Assembly: GCF_900187445.1 (NCBI RefSeq)
Contig: NZ_FYEB01000019.1
Location: 1-64,000, forward strand
Reading direction: 5' to 3'
Length of the DNA: 64,000 bases
Source: Pseudomonas sp. Irchel s3b2
GTDB lineage: Bacteria; Pseudomonadota; Gammaproteobacteria; Pseudomonadales; Pseudomonadaceae
The translations under genes and the position numbers were made by a program. Position 1 is the stretch's first letter; each line of letters starts with the position of its first letter. This document shows, piece after piece, positions 1 through 8,435 of the stretch. The notes below the pieces were generated by a model that was given only the letters and a program-made list of their open reading frames with translations, made no database searches and was not told where the DNA came from.

Positions 1-142
1 ACCTTGGTCTGGTCTCAATACTGGATACGATCAACCGGCTTAGCTGCATAACCTGAACCGCCGTATACGGAACCGTATGTACGGTGGTGTGAGAGGACGG
101 CGGATGTAAATCCGCCTCCTACTCGATCCTGATACCCCAGCC

Positions 143-236
143 CTGTAGGAGCGAGGCTTGCCCGCGAAGGCGGTTTATCATCCGACATTATTGTCGACTG
201 ACACAACGCCTTCGCGGGCAAGCCTCGCTCCTACAA
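143..236. repeat. REP pair (inverted, imperfect spacer)
   Basis: Two REP units face each other. Each reads GTAGGAGCGAGGCTTGCC followed by CGCGAAGGC on one arm and its reverse complement on the other. A unique spacer of about 35 bases separates the arms. The pair lies just beyond the stop codon of the esterase gene. Bases 1-142 upstream show no gene I can support. Confidence 0.9.
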
Positions 237-246
237 GGGTACGGTG

Positions 247-1260
247 TTACTTCAGATGTTGCTTCAGCTCTTCAGACGCTTGCAACATCGCCGAGCGCAC
301 CGCGGGCACCTGGCTTACTACGTTGAGCAAACCATAGTCGTGGATCATGCCGTTGTAGCGCACTGCCGTGATCGGTACACCCGCCTCGTCGAGTTTGCGG
401 GCGTAGGCTTCACCCTCATCGCGCAGTACATCGGCGCTGGCCGTCTGCACCAGAGCGGGTGGCAAGCCCTTGAGTTGCGCGGCGGTCGCTCGCAGCGGCG
501 AGGCGTAGATCTCATTCCGCTGTTTGGCATCAGTGGTGTAGTTGTCCCAGAACCACTTCATCATGTTTTTGGTGAGGAAGTGTCCCTCGGCGAACTGGTT
601 GTAGGACGCCGTTTCGAAGCTGGCGTCAGTCACCGGCCACAACAACACCTGGAATCTGATCGCCGGCGTGCCTTTGTCTTTGGCCATCAGTGCAACCACG
701 GCTGCCATGTTGCCACCGACGCTGTTGCCGGCCACGGCCAGACGTTTGCCGTCGACGTTGATCTCTTTACCGTGCTCGGCCACCCACTTCGTCGCGGCGT
801 AGGCCTGGTTGATCGCCACCGGGTAATGCGCTTCCGGCGACGGGGTGTAATTGACGAACACCGCTGCCGCGCCCGAACCCGTTACCAGGTCCCGAACCAG
901 TCGTTCGTGGGTCGGGAAGTCCCCCAGCACCCAACCACCGCCGTGGAAGAACATGAACACCGGCAGCTCGCCTTTGACCCCGGCCGGCCGAACGATGGTC
1001 AGGCTGAGCGGTTGGCCGTCGACCTGGATGGTCTTCTCGCTGACATCGGCTTTGGGCAGCGTCAGCTTCACCCCGGCCTGCGCGCCTACCAACACCGCGC
1101 GGGCATCGGCGGGAGTGAGCTGTTCCAGCGGTTTGCCGGTACCGGCATTCAGTACATCGAGGAACGCCTGGGTGTTGTGTTCAACACCATTGCCTGCGAA
1201 TGCACTGCTGATGGACAGGGCGAGAAGGGTGCCGGTCAAGACCTTGCTGAAAGTGTTCAT
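247..1260 (-). CDS. Secreted alpha/beta hydrolase (hormone-sensitive-lipase family)
   Basis: A 337-residue protein with a clear signal peptide: Lys near the N-terminus, a hydrophobic stretch, and cleavage near AFA at residue 22. It is therefore probably periplasmic or exported. The HGGGWV oxyanion motif and the GNSVGG nucleophile elbow, a variant of the family's GDSAGG, place it in the HSL/family IV esterases. Likely acid and base residues are the Asp in SADVLRDEGE and the His in MIHDYGL. It would hydrolyse a small ester or lactone; the substrate cannot be read from sequence. It is transcribed toward the REP pair and lies 34 bases downstream of ohr on the same strand, so co-transcription with ohr is possible. 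GTG and ATG alternatives exist, but this ATG gives the complete signal peptide. Confidence 0.85.
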   Translation of the reverse strand: MNTFSKVLTGTLLALSISSAFAGNGVEHNTQAFLDVLNAGTGKPLEQLTPADARAVLVGAQAGVKLTLPKADVSEKTIQVDGQPLSLTIVRPAGVKGELPVFMFFHGGGWVLGDFPTHERLVRDLVTGSGAAAVFVNYTPSPEAHYPVAINQAYAATKWVAEHGKEINVDGKRLAVAGNSVGGNMAAVVALMAKDKGTPAIRFQVLLWPVTDASFETASYNQFAEGHFLTKNMMKWFWDNYTTDAKQRNEIYASPLRATAAQLKGLPPALVQTASADVLRDEGEAYARKLDEAGVPITAVRYNGMIHDYGLLNVVSQVPAVRSAMLQASEELKQHLK

Positions 1261-1294
1261 GTTCGTCTCCTGTTTCGGGCCTGGAAGTTAGCGG

Positions 1295-1714
1295 TTAGAC
1301 GGTTACGTGCAGGCGCACATCGACGTTGCCACGGGTGGCGTTGGAGTACGGGCAGACCTGGTGGGCGGCTTCGACCAGGCTTTGTGCATCGGCTTGCTCA
1401 AGGCCCGGCAGGCTGATGTGCAGGTCGATGTCCAGACCGAAACCGCCGGGGATCTGACCGATGCCGACATGGGCGGTGATCGATGCGTCGTCCGGGATTT
1501 TGCGTTTGGTCTGGCTGGCGACGAATTTCAGCGCGCCGATAAAGCAAGCGGAGTAGCCGGCGGCGAACAGTTGTTCAGGGTTGGTTGCGGCGCCGCCAGC
1601 ACCACCGAGTTCTTTAGGCGTGGCGAGTTTGACGTCGAGGATGTTGTCGCTGGAGATCGCACGACCGTCACGGCCGCCGGTGGAGGTTGCGATTGCGGTG
1701 TAGAGAGTTTGCAT
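1295..1714 (-). CDS. ohr: Organic hydroperoxide resistance protein Ohr
   Basis: A 139-residue OsmC/Ohr-fold peroxidase that reduces organic hydroperoxides with a reactive Cys pair, regenerated by lipoylated proteins in characterised homologues. The peroxidatic Cys is in GYSACFIGAL and the resolving Cys in QVCPYSNATRGN, both in the expected places for Ohr rather than OsmC. Length is typical. An AGGCTC Shine-Dalgarno lies before the ATG. The gene follows its regulator ohrR on the same strand but is separated by about 320 bases containing a REP pair and its own promoter motif, so it is probably transcribed separately. Confidence 0.95.
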   Translation of the reverse strand: MQTLYTAIATSTGGRDGRAISSDNILDVKLATPKELGGAGGAATNPEQLFAAGYSACFIGALKFVASQTKRKIPDDASITAHVGIGQIPGGFGLDIDLHISLPGLEQADAQSLVEAAHQVCPYSNATRGNVDVRLHVTV

Positions 1715-1745
1715 GGTGTGAGCCTCATTCGGGTTTTGATGTTTT

Positions 1746-1818
1746 GCGCTAAATGTTTGCGCACTAAGTAAGTGCGAAGTAAATGTAGCTCGCTAATATT
1801 TAGCGCGCAAGATAAATT
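1746..1818 (-). promoter_or_regulatory. Candidate OhrR operator before ohr
   Basis: About 80-100 bases upstream of the ohr ATG lies the 27-base stretch 1792-1818. It contains GCTAATATTTAGC and then GCGCAAGATAAATT. A closely matching stretch lies just upstream of ohrR at 2539-2564. A GCGCTAAA copy in inverted orientation is at 1746-1753, and CGCACT...AGTGCG arms lie between the two. Assignment to OhrR is inferred from its presence at both linked genes. Confidence 0.6.
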
Positions 1819-2038
1819 TTCGAAAAAATGAGTTTCGGGTCATGGGTCCAACAGTTCGATTGGAAGGAAAAGCTTGAGATAGAGGCTTTCTTGCGGGATT
1901 TTTGCGAGGTGAAATTTTTTGCGACGGGGAGGACGCCTTCGCGGGCAAGCCTCGCTCCTACAGGTTTTCGGTCGATAATTTGTAAACGACACAAAACCTG
2001 TAGGAGCGAGGCTTGCCCGCGAAGAACGATAACGCGGT
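1819..2038. other. Spacer between ohrR and ohr
   Basis: Apart from the ohr promoter motif and the REP pair at 1935-2025 I see nothing coding here. The REP arms fold into one long hairpin that could stop or stabilise the ohrR transcript. Confidence 0.7.
1935..2025. repeat. REP pair
   Basis: Inverted REP units with arms CTTCGCGGGCAAGCC and GGCTTGCCCGCGAAG flank a spacer of about 40 bases. The pair lies immediately after the ohrR stop codon. Confidence 0.9.
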
Positions 2039-2500
2039 CTAAAGGCTGTCTTGCAGATGACTACGCAGCGCTTGAAGATCTGCTTGTAGCTTCTTCAACT
2101 GTTCCAGCGTTTGTCCGCTGGCGCCGAGGATGCACTGGGGAATGCCCCGCGCCTTGTCTCGCAGCGCCCGGCCTTGCTCGGTGAGTTCGACAATCACTAC
2201 CCGTTCGTCTTCACGGCTACGGGTGCGGCTCAGCAGGCCTTCGGTTTCCAGACGTTTGAGCAGCGGGGTGAGGGAACCGGGATCGGTCAGCAGTCGGGTG
2301 CTGATTTCGCCGACCGTCAGCCCATCCTTTTCCCACAGCACCATCATCGCCAGGTATTGCGGATAGGTCAGGCCCAGCGCTTGTAGCAGCGGCTTATAGA
2401 CCTTGGTCATCAGCAGCGAGGTGGAATGGAGGGCGAAGCAGACCTGGTTGTCCAGCAGCAGGTCGTCGCAGTTATCCGGGTTGTTGCGCTCGGTGTTCAT
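2039..2500 (-). CDS. ohrR: MarR-family peroxide-sensing repressor OhrR
   Basis: A winged-helix MarR regulator of 153 residues from the ATG at 2500. That start is preferred because it has AAGG seven bases upstream and gives the same length as OspR at 17765; an in-frame ATG at 2527 has no ribosome site. The redox-sensing Cys is in DNQVCFALHS near the N-terminus, the position used by OhrR proteins. The recognition helix region reads DPGSLTPLLKRLE and the wing EDERVVIVEL. Oxidation of this Cys by organic peroxides is known to release OhrR from DNA and induce ohr, the next gene downstream. Confidence 0.9.
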   Translation of the reverse strand: MNTERNNPDNCDDLLLDNQVCFALHSTSLLMTKVYKPLLQALGLTYPQYLAMMVLWEKDGLTVGEISTRLLTDPGSLTPLLKRLETEGLLSRTRSREDERVVIVELTEQGRALRDKARGIPQCILGASGQTLEQLKKLQADLQALRSHLQDSL

Positions 2501-2538
2501 TTCAAAGCCTTGATCAGTGATCGTCATAAATCTAGCGG

Positions 2539-2564
2539 GCTAATCTTTAATGCGCCAGATAATT
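2539..2564 (-). promoter_or_regulatory. Candidate OhrR operator before ohrR
   Basis: The 26 bases start GCTAATCTTTAATGCG and end AGATAATT, nearly repeating the 27 bases before ohr. It lies about 40 bases upstream of the chosen ohrR start, where autorepression would act. Confidence 0.6.
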
Positions 2565-2569
2565 CTGCA

Positions 2570-3526
2570 CTAGTGGCGGTCCAGATTGGTTTGCAGCGCC
2601 AGATCCCATGGCGGGATGGGGCTGAAACGGGTTTTCAGGTATTCCAGCAACAAGCGGCTGCGAGAACTGGGTTGCTGCTCCAGGCGCAACGCATAAATAC
2701 CGGTGCTTTCCGGTGTTGGCAGACCGTTTTCGCAAAACAGCGGCAGCAGTTCGCCGCGTAATAAATATTCGCTGGCCAGCCAGGTCGGCAGATGCGCGAT
2801 GCCCAATCCAGCCAGTGCACCGCAGACCAGCGCCTCGGCATTGTTGGCGCTCATGCGAATTCGCGCTGGCCGATGCAAGTGCATCTGTCCATCTCGCTCG
2901 AAGCGCCAGGCGAACGGTGGAGCCAGACCCTCCCAGTCGAGGCCATCGTGTTCGGTCAACTGCGCCGGATCGGTCGGCACGCCACGGCGCTGCAAATAAT
3001 CGGGGCTGGCGCAGGCGATGCGCACCATGCTCGCCAGCGGCGTGGCCACCAGCCGGGTATCGGCCATCTGCCCGGCACGCAATACCAGATCGACCTTGCC
3101 CAGGTTCGAGCCCTGCATGTCGACAAAGCTGTCGATCAGGTGCAATTGCACGTCGAGGCCGGGGTAAAGCGTCAGGAAGTCGGCAATCACCGGCGCCAGG
3201 TGTCGGCGCCCGAACGCTGCTGGCGCATCCACCCGAATCAAGCCTTCCGGCGCACTGCTCAGGGACACCGCTTCCGCCCGGGCCAGGCGCAGCTCAGCGA
3301 CGATCCGCCGCGCGCGTTCGGCAAAAGCCAAACCGGCCGGGGTCGCTCGTACCGCGTGGGTGCTGCGGATGAACAGCTGGCTGCCAACGGCGTTTTCGAG
3401 GCTGTCGATGCGTCGCGCCACGGCCGAAGGCGTCAATGGATGGCGTCGGGATGCAGCGGAAAAACTGCCGCTTTCCAGTACATCCAGAAACAGGCCAAGT
3501 TGTTCGGTCAATTGATTGGGGTTCAT
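2570..3526 (-). CDS. LysR-family transcriptional regulator
   Basis: A 318-residue LysR regulator. The N-terminal helix-turn-helix (about residues 10-60) contains GSFSAASRRHPLTPSAVARR. An effector-binding domain with the usual substrate-binding fold follows, with typical phrases such as GLIRVDAPAAFGRRHLAP. It is divergent from the TauE/SafE transporter gene 109 bases away, the usual arrangement for a LysR regulator and its target, so control of the transporter is plausible. It lies right after ohrR on the same strand but shares no obvious pathway with it. Ligand unknown. Confidence 0.85.
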   Translation of the reverse strand: MNPNQLTEQLGLFLDVLESGSFSAASRRHPLTPSAVARRIDSLENAVGSQLFIRSTHAVRATPAGLAFAERARRIVAELRLARAEAVSLSSAPEGLIRVDAPAAFGRRHLAPVIADFLTLYPGLDVQLHLIDSFVDMQGSNLGKVDLVLRAGQMADTRLVATPLASMVRIACASPDYLQRRGVPTDPAQLTEHDGLDWEGLAPPFAWRFERDGQMHLHRPARIRMSANNAEALVCGALAGLGIAHLPTWLASEYLLRGELLPLFCENGLPTPESTGIYALRLEQQPSSRSRLLLEYLKTRFSPIPPWDLALQTNLDRH

Positions 3527-3634
3527 CGTTCGTCAGCGCTTGTGCGAAGTTGGCACAGCCATTGTGCGTTGCTGTGCGTTTCCCCGCCAGAGCCGACTGC
3601 GTAGGATGAACAACCTCACAAAAGGAAATCGCCT

Positions 3635-4384
3635 GTGATTGAGTTTTTGATGTATCTGGTTTTTGGTGCGGCCCTGGGAACCCTTGGCGGACTGTTCGGC
3701 ATCGGTGGCGGGCTGGTCGCAATCCCGCTGTTGGGCGTGTGGTTCGGTCTTGATCAGCAAATTGCCCAAGGCACGGCGCTGGTGATGGTGGTGCCGAACG
3801 TGATGCTGGCGCTGTGGCGCTATCATCAGCGCAATCGCATCGAAATGCGTCATGCGCTGCCATTGGCCTTGATGGGTTTTTGTTTTGCCTGGATCGGTTC
3901 GATCTGGGCGGTGGGTATTGATGCACAAACCATGCGCTTGGGCTTCGTCGCATTCCTGATCGCGCTGTCGGCCTACAACCTGATGCGAATGTTCACCGCC
4001 AACGCGCCGGCCTCTTCGCAGATGCGCTATTCCTGGCCGTGGCTGGGTGTGCTCGGCGCAGCTTCCGGGACGATGGGTGGGCTATTTGGAGTGGGCGGGG
4101 CGGTGGTTGCAACGCCGGTGTTGACCAGCCTGTTCGGGACCACTCAAGTGGTTGCCCAGGGGTTGGCGCTGGCGCTGGCGTTGCCGAGTACGGGCGTCAC
4201 CCTGGCGACTTATGCGGTGCACGATCAGGTGCATTGGGCGATCGGTGTGCCGTTGGCGGTCGGTGGATTGATGAGCATCAGTTGGGGCGTGAGAATTGCC
4301 CACGCGCTGCCGGAGCGACTCCTGCGCGGGCTGTTCTGTGGTTTTCTGGTGGTCTGCGCAGTGATGCTCGCGTTTAAAGTTTGA
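3635..4384 (+). CDS. TauE/SafE-family anion exporter
   Basis: A 249-residue polytopic membrane protein of the TauE/SafE (sulfite exporter) family. It has two repeats of the glycine-rich signature, GGLFGIGGGLVAIPLLG near residue 20 and GGLFGVGGAVVATPVL near residue 150, separated by further membrane segments. Translation begins at GTG with AAAGGAAA upstream. Family members move sulfite, sulfoacetate or related anions; the substrate here is not determinable. Its last 11 bases overlap the end of the convergent LysR gene. Confidence 0.85.
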   Translation: MIEFLMYLVFGAALGTLGGLFGIGGGLVAIPLLGVWFGLDQQIAQGTALVMVVPNVMLALWRYHQRNRIEMRHALPLALMGFCFAWIGSIWAVGIDAQTMRLGFVAFLIALSAYNLMRMFTANAPASSQMRYSWPWLGVLGAASGTMGGLFGVGGAVVATPVLTSLFGTTQVVAQGLALALALPSTGVTLATYAVHDQVHWAIGVPLAVGGLMSISWGVRIAHALPERLLRGLFCGFLVVCAVMLAFKV

Positions 4385-5228
4385 AGCCTTCGACGATGTG
4401 TTCGGCCAGGCATTCGGTGATCGGCGAAGGGTTGTTGAGGTTGCGGATCAGCATGATGCTGCCTTCGGGCAACACTGGCAGGTCTTCATCCGCGCCGAGA
4501 ATGCGCATGTCCGGTGTGATCAGGCTTTCCAGCTGCGCGGTGATCGCCAGACCCGCGCTGACCACGGCCATCAACGCCGACAGGCTGGAGCTGTTGTAGG
4601 CAATGCGGTAATCACGGCCCATGGCGTCCAGGGCATTGCACGCCCAGAGGCGACAGAAGCAATCACTGTTGAACATTGCCAGCGGCAGCGGCGTCTGCTC
4701 ATGGGCGCTGAAGCATTGGGCTTCGGCCCACACAAAACGCTCCTTGCGCAGTAATTGGCCGATCTCGTTACCCGGCTCGCGGGTGACGATGGACAGGTCC
4801 AGGTCCTGGCGCTGCAACAGTTGCTTGGTCGATTCGCAGTGAACCTCGATCTGGATCAGCGGATAGAACTGCGCGAAACGCGACAGGATGCCCGGCAGAA
4901 AGCGCATGACGTAATCATCGGGCGTACCGATGCGCACAGTGCCGACCATGTGCGGCTCGCGCAGGGTATTGAAGACTTCGCTATGGAGTTTGAGGATGCG
5001 CCGCGCATAGCCCAGCAATACTTGGCCTTCGGCGGTCAGCTTGACCTGGCGCCCGTCGCGTTCGAACAGCTGGCGCTGCAACACGTCCTCTTCCAGGCGT
5101 TTCATCTGCATGCTCACCGCCGACTGGGTGCGGTTGACCATTTCACCGGCGCGGGTAAAACCGCCCTGATCGGCGATCGCGACGAAGGTGCGCAGTACAT
5201 CGGTATCGATACTGGGGTAAGCGGACAT
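4374..5228 (-). CDS. LysR-family regulator (LrhA/HexA-like)
   Basis: A 284-residue LysR regulator. The helix-turn-helix contains GGFTRAGEMVNRTQSAVSMQ, and QMKRLEEDVLQRQLFERDGR follows, wording typical of the LrhA/HexA/PecT branch. The effector domain follows from about residue 95. The gene converges on the transporter gene with an 11-base overlap at the stop codons, so antisense interference between the two 3' ends is possible. Targets cannot be inferred from position. Confidence 0.8.
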   Translation of the reverse strand: MSAYPSIDTDVLRTFVAIADQGGFTRAGEMVNRTQSAVSMQMKRLEEDVLQRQLFERDGRQVKLTAEGQVLLGYARRILKLHSEVFNTLREPHMVGTVRIGTPDDYVMRFLPGILSRFAQFYPLIQIEVHCESTKQLLQRQDLDLSIVTREPGNEIGQLLRKERFVWAEAQCFSAHEQTPLPLAMFNSDCFCRLWACNALDAMGRDYRIAYNSSSLSALMAVVSAGLAITAQLESLITPDMRILGADEDLPVLPEGSIMLIRNLNNPSPITECLAEHIVEGFKL

Positions 5229-5324
5229 TCATCAATCTCCGAGATGTATGCCATCAGAAACATTCGTTGGATTGATCTTAGCGCTGGCGCGAGACTTGGG
5301 CCATCCCTAAAGGAGGGCTACACG

Positions 5325-5540
5325 ATGAAAGGTCACAACGAGCATGTAACGGAACAAAAATTCTCAATCCACGCGGTTTCCGATCTGCTGCACAAGTTTA
5401 GTCGCTGGTACGAACTTCACCGTGAACGTGAAATGCTGGCGGGCTTGAGCGACGAAGCACTGAAGGATATCGGCGTGAGCCGTGCGGATGTGGAGCATGA
5501 GACGGTAAGACCGTTCTGGGATGATCCGATGCATAAATGA
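5325..5540 (+). CDS. Small DUF1127 (YjiS-like) protein
   Basis: A 71-residue protein. Its C-terminal half carries the DUF1127 core: WYELHREREMLAGLSDEALKDIGVSRADVE. A very strong ribosome site, AAAGGAGGG, precedes the ATG, suggesting high expression. Short DUF1127 proteins occur in many proteobacteria, and some bind RNA or affect phosphate and carbon metabolism; no function is established for this one. Divergent from the LysR gene at 4374-5228 with a 96-base gap. Confidence 0.85.
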   Translation: MKGHNEHVTEQKFSIHAVSDLLHKFSRWYELHREREMLAGLSDEALKDIGVSRADVEHETVRPFWDDPMHK

Positions 5541-5604
5541 TGATGCCATCGCTACACAAACCGCTTGCGGGTGAGGTAGGTTGCGAGCAGACAAGGAGAT
5601 GCTC

Positions 5605-6834
5605 ATGCCCGCCACACTGTCTTTTTCCCTCAAACAGGCTCGGCGTCTGGCGCTGGCCGCCCAAGGGTTCAACGGGCGCCAGCCGCCGGCGGCGATCAAA
5701 GCGGTTCAGCTCAACCGGCTGATCGAGCGCCTGGGCATTCTGCAGATCGATTCGGTCAATGCGTTGGTGCGTTCGCACTACCTTCCCTTGTTTTCCCGTC
5801 TTGGCAATTATTCATCCGACTTGCTTGATCAGGCTGCCTGGAGTCAGGGCCGTCGACGCACGTTGTTCGAGTACTGGGGTCATGAAGCGTCTTTGTTGCC
5901 CTTGTCGATGTACCCTTTGATGCGCTGGCGCATGCAGCGTGCGACCCGCGGCGAAGACATCTATCAGCAACTGGCGCGCTTCGGTCGTGAGCAGCAAGAG
6001 ACGATTCGCCGTGTTTTGGCGTCGGTGCAGGAACTCGGTGCACTGGGTGCTGGCAGCTTGTCGACCCGTCAGGAGCGGGCAGGGCCGTGGTGGGACTGGA
6101 GCGCGGAAAAGCATGCACTGGAATGGTTGTTCGCCGCCGGTGAAGTGACCGTGGCCGGTCGGCGCGGGTTCGAGCGGCTTTATGATTTGCCGGAGCGGGT
6201 GATTCCTTCGGCGATACTTCAACAACCTTTGCTCAGTGAGGCCGAGGCTCAGCGCGGTCTGTTGCTGCATGCTGCCAATGCGTTGGGCGTGGCGACGGAA
6301 AAGGACCTGCGGGACTATTTTCGCTTGAGCCCGGCAGACAGCCGGCCGCGTCTGGCGGAGCTGGCCGAAGAGGGTGATCTGCTGGTCTGTGAGGTTGAAG
6401 GCTGGCGGCAACCGGCCTATTGCCCGGCTGAGCCGAAAGTACCGCGCAAGGTCGAGGCCAGCGCGCTGCTTTCACCGTTCGATTCGCTGATCTGGGAACG
6501 CAGCCGTACCGAGCGATTGTTTGATTTCCGTTATCGGTTGGAGATTTATACGCCGCAGCACAAGCGCGTTTACGGCTATTACGTATTGCCGTTTTTGCAC
6601 CATGAGCGGATTGCTGCGCGGGTCGACTTGCGGGCCGAGCGAGCGTTGGGCCGGTTGGCGGTGCATGCCGTGCATGAGGAAGAGCCGGGGTTGGATGAGG
6701 CGGGGATGCTGGCGTTGGCGGTCAATCTGCGGCAGATGGCGGATTGGTTGGGGCTGGCGCAGATTCAATTGAATTGCCCGCGGGCGAGTGCGGCGCGATT
6801 GCGGGTGGCATTGGCACAGTTTGGTGGTGATTGA
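5605..6834 (+). CDS. YcaQ-family DNA glycosylase (interstrand cross-link repair)
   Basis: A 409-residue winged-helix protein of the AlkZ/YcaQ (HTH_42) family, which excises alkylated bases and unhooks cross-links in E. coli YcaQ. The catalytic QxD signature that marks the YcaQ branch is visible in LGILQIDSVNALVRSHY near residue 50; AlkZ proteins have QxQ instead. FEYWGHEASLLP and the C-terminal RVYGYYVLPFLH-type stretch also fit. The ATG at 5605 is chosen for its AAGGAG six bases upstream over an in-frame TTG at 5581. Length matches the E. coli protein. No partner genes adjoin it. Confidence 0.85.
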   Translation: MPATLSFSLKQARRLALAAQGFNGRQPPAAIKAVQLNRLIERLGILQIDSVNALVRSHYLPLFSRLGNYSSDLLDQAAWSQGRRRTLFEYWGHEASLLPLSMYPLMRWRMQRATRGEDIYQQLARFGREQQETIRRVLASVQELGALGAGSLSTRQERAGPWWDWSAEKHALEWLFAAGEVTVAGRRGFERLYDLPERVIPSAILQQPLLSEAEAQRGLLLHAANALGVATEKDLRDYFRLSPADSRPRLAELAEEGDLLVCEVEGWRQPAYCPAEPKVPRKVEASALLSPFDSLIWERSRTERLFDFRYRLEIYTPQHKRVYGYYVLPFLHHERIAARVDLRAERALGRLAVHAVHEEEPGLDEAGMLALAVNLRQMADWLGLAQIQLNCPRASAARLRVALAQFGGD

Positions 6835-6839
6835 GCTGA

Positions 6840-6926
6840 CGCCTTCGCGGGCAAGTCGGATCGCCGCACCGCTCGCTCCTACAGGAATTCACGATCCCTT
6901 GTAGGAGCGAGGCTTGCCCGCTAAGG
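6840..6926. repeat. REP pair with one divergent arm
   Basis: The right arm is a standard GTAGGAGCGAGGCTTGCCCG unit. The left arm is interrupted after CGGGCAAG by about a dozen bases (TCGGATCGCCGCAC) before GCTCGCTCCTAC resumes, so the hairpin is bulged. It separates two convergent genes. Confidence 0.85.
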
Positions 6927-6938
6927 GGGCGGCGCGGT

Positions 6939-8285
6939 TTAGCGCCGAACCTGCTTCAGGGTTTCAGCAATCAAAAACGCCAATTCCAGCGACTGATCGG
7001 CATTCATCCGCGGGTCGCAGTGGGTGTGGTAACGATCCGACAGGCCATCCTCGGTAATCGGCCGCGCCCCGCCGATGCATTCGGTGACGTTCTGCCCGGT
7101 CATTTCGATGTGGATGCCGCCGGCATAACTGCCTTCCGCCTCGTGAACCTGGAAGAACTGTTTCACCTCGCCAAGGATCTGCGCAAAATCGCGGGTTTTG
7201 TAACCGCTGCTGGCCTTGATGGTGTTGCCATGCATCGGGTCGGAGCTCCACAGCACCTGCTTGCCTTCACGCTGCACTGCGCGGATCAGCTGCGGCAGGT
7301 GATCGCCGACCTTGTTCGCGCCCATCCGCGCAATCAGGTTCAGGCGACCCGGGTCGTTGTCCGGGTTGAGCACATCGATCAGGCGAATCAGGTCTTCAGG
7401 GTTCATGCTCGGGCCGACCTTCACGCCGATCGGGTTGTGCACCCCACGCAGGAATTCGACATGCGCGCCGTCGAGCTGACGGGTACGGTCGCCGATCCAC
7501 AGCATGTGGGCCGAGCAGTCGTAGTAGTCGTTGGTCAGGCTGTCGCGACGCACGAAGGCTTCTTCGTAGTTCAGCAGCAGCGCTTCGTGGGCGGTGAAGA
7601 AACTGGTTTCGCGCAGTTGCGGCGAGCTGTCCATGCCGCAGGCGCGCATGAAGGCCAGGGTTTCATCGATGCGGTCGGCCAGGTGGCTGTACTTCTCGGC
7701 CAGCGCCGAGTTGGCGATGAAGTCCAGGTTCCACTTGTGCACCTGATGCAGGTCGGCAAAGCCGCCCTGGGCAAAGGCACGCAGCAGGTTCAGGGTTGCG
7801 GTGGACTGGTGGTAGGACTGCAGTAGACGATCCGGGTCCGGCACACGGCTTTTTTCGTCGAAACCGATGCCGTTGACGATATCGCCACGGTAGGCTGGCA
7901 GTGTCACGCCGTTGATGGTTTCATCGTTGGCTGAACGGGGTTTGGCGAACTGGCCGGCCATGCGTCCGACTTTGACCACAGGACAGCCAGCGGCGAAGGT
8001 CATGACGATCGCCATTTGCAGCAACACTTTAAACGTGTCGCGAATTTTCGCGGCGGAGAATTCGGCGAAGCTTTCGGCGCAGTCGCCGCCCTGCAACAGA
8101 AACGCCCGGCCCTGGGTGACTTCGGCAAACTGACGACGCAACTCCCTGGCTTCACCGGCAAACACCAGCGGCGGATAGCTCGCCAGGGTTTGCTCGACGT
8201 GCAGCAAATGCGCCGCGTCGGGGTATTGGGGTTGTTGCTGGATCGGCAGGGCGCGCCAGCTGTCAGGGCTCCAGGGTTGGCTCAT
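6939..8285 (-). CDS. Class II 3-deoxy-7-phosphoheptulonate (DAHP) synthase
   Basis: A 448-residue plant-type (class II) DAHP synthase, which condenses phosphoenolpyruvate and erythrose 4-phosphate at the entry of the shikimate pathway. Recognisable blocks are LLQGGDCAESFAEF, VVKVGRMAGQFAKPRS, GVKVGPSM, WSSDPMHGNT and GGIHIEMTGQNVTECIGG. The Cys, His, Glu and Asp metal ligands fall in these blocks. It opens with MSQPWSPDSWR as usual. Pseudomonads carry this enzyme besides class I isozymes; this copy stands alone rather than in a phenazine operon, so it probably serves primary metabolism. Confidence 0.92.
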   Translation of the reverse strand: MSQPWSPDSWRALPIQQQPQYPDAAHLLHVEQTLASYPPLVFAGEARELRRQFAEVTQGRAFLLQGGDCAESFAEFSAAKIRDTFKVLLQMAIVMTFAAGCPVVKVGRMAGQFAKPRSANDETINGVTLPAYRGDIVNGIGFDEKSRVPDPDRLLQSYHQSTATLNLLRAFAQGGFADLHQVHKWNLDFIANSALAEKYSHLADRIDETLAFMRACGMDSSPQLRETSFFTAHEALLLNYEEAFVRRDSLTNDYYDCSAHMLWIGDRTRQLDGAHVEFLRGVHNPIGVKVGPSMNPEDLIRLIDVLNPDNDPGRLNLIARMGANKVGDHLPQLIRAVQREGKQVLWSSDPMHGNTIKASSGYKTRDFAQILGEVKQFFQVHEAEGSYAGGIHIEMTGQNVTECIGGARPITEDGLSDRYHTHCDPRMNADQSLELAFLIAETLKQVRR

Positions 8286-8435
8286 TGCAGTCTCTAGTGT
8301 TTTACGCTCGGACGGTTATGTTATCAGCAATTAGTGCGTGACCTGCTCCCGTCGCTTCGCGGACAATCGCGCCTTTGCCGCCTTATTGCGCTGCTATTTA
8401 CTGCATTGCGGGCCCGGTAACGATCAGGAGACGAA

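Noticed and set aside
143..2025. Repeated 20-30 base units suggesting a CRISPR array
   Set aside because: Units are palindromic, come in inverted pairs, are scattered between genes over the whole window and have no regular spacers. They are REP elements.
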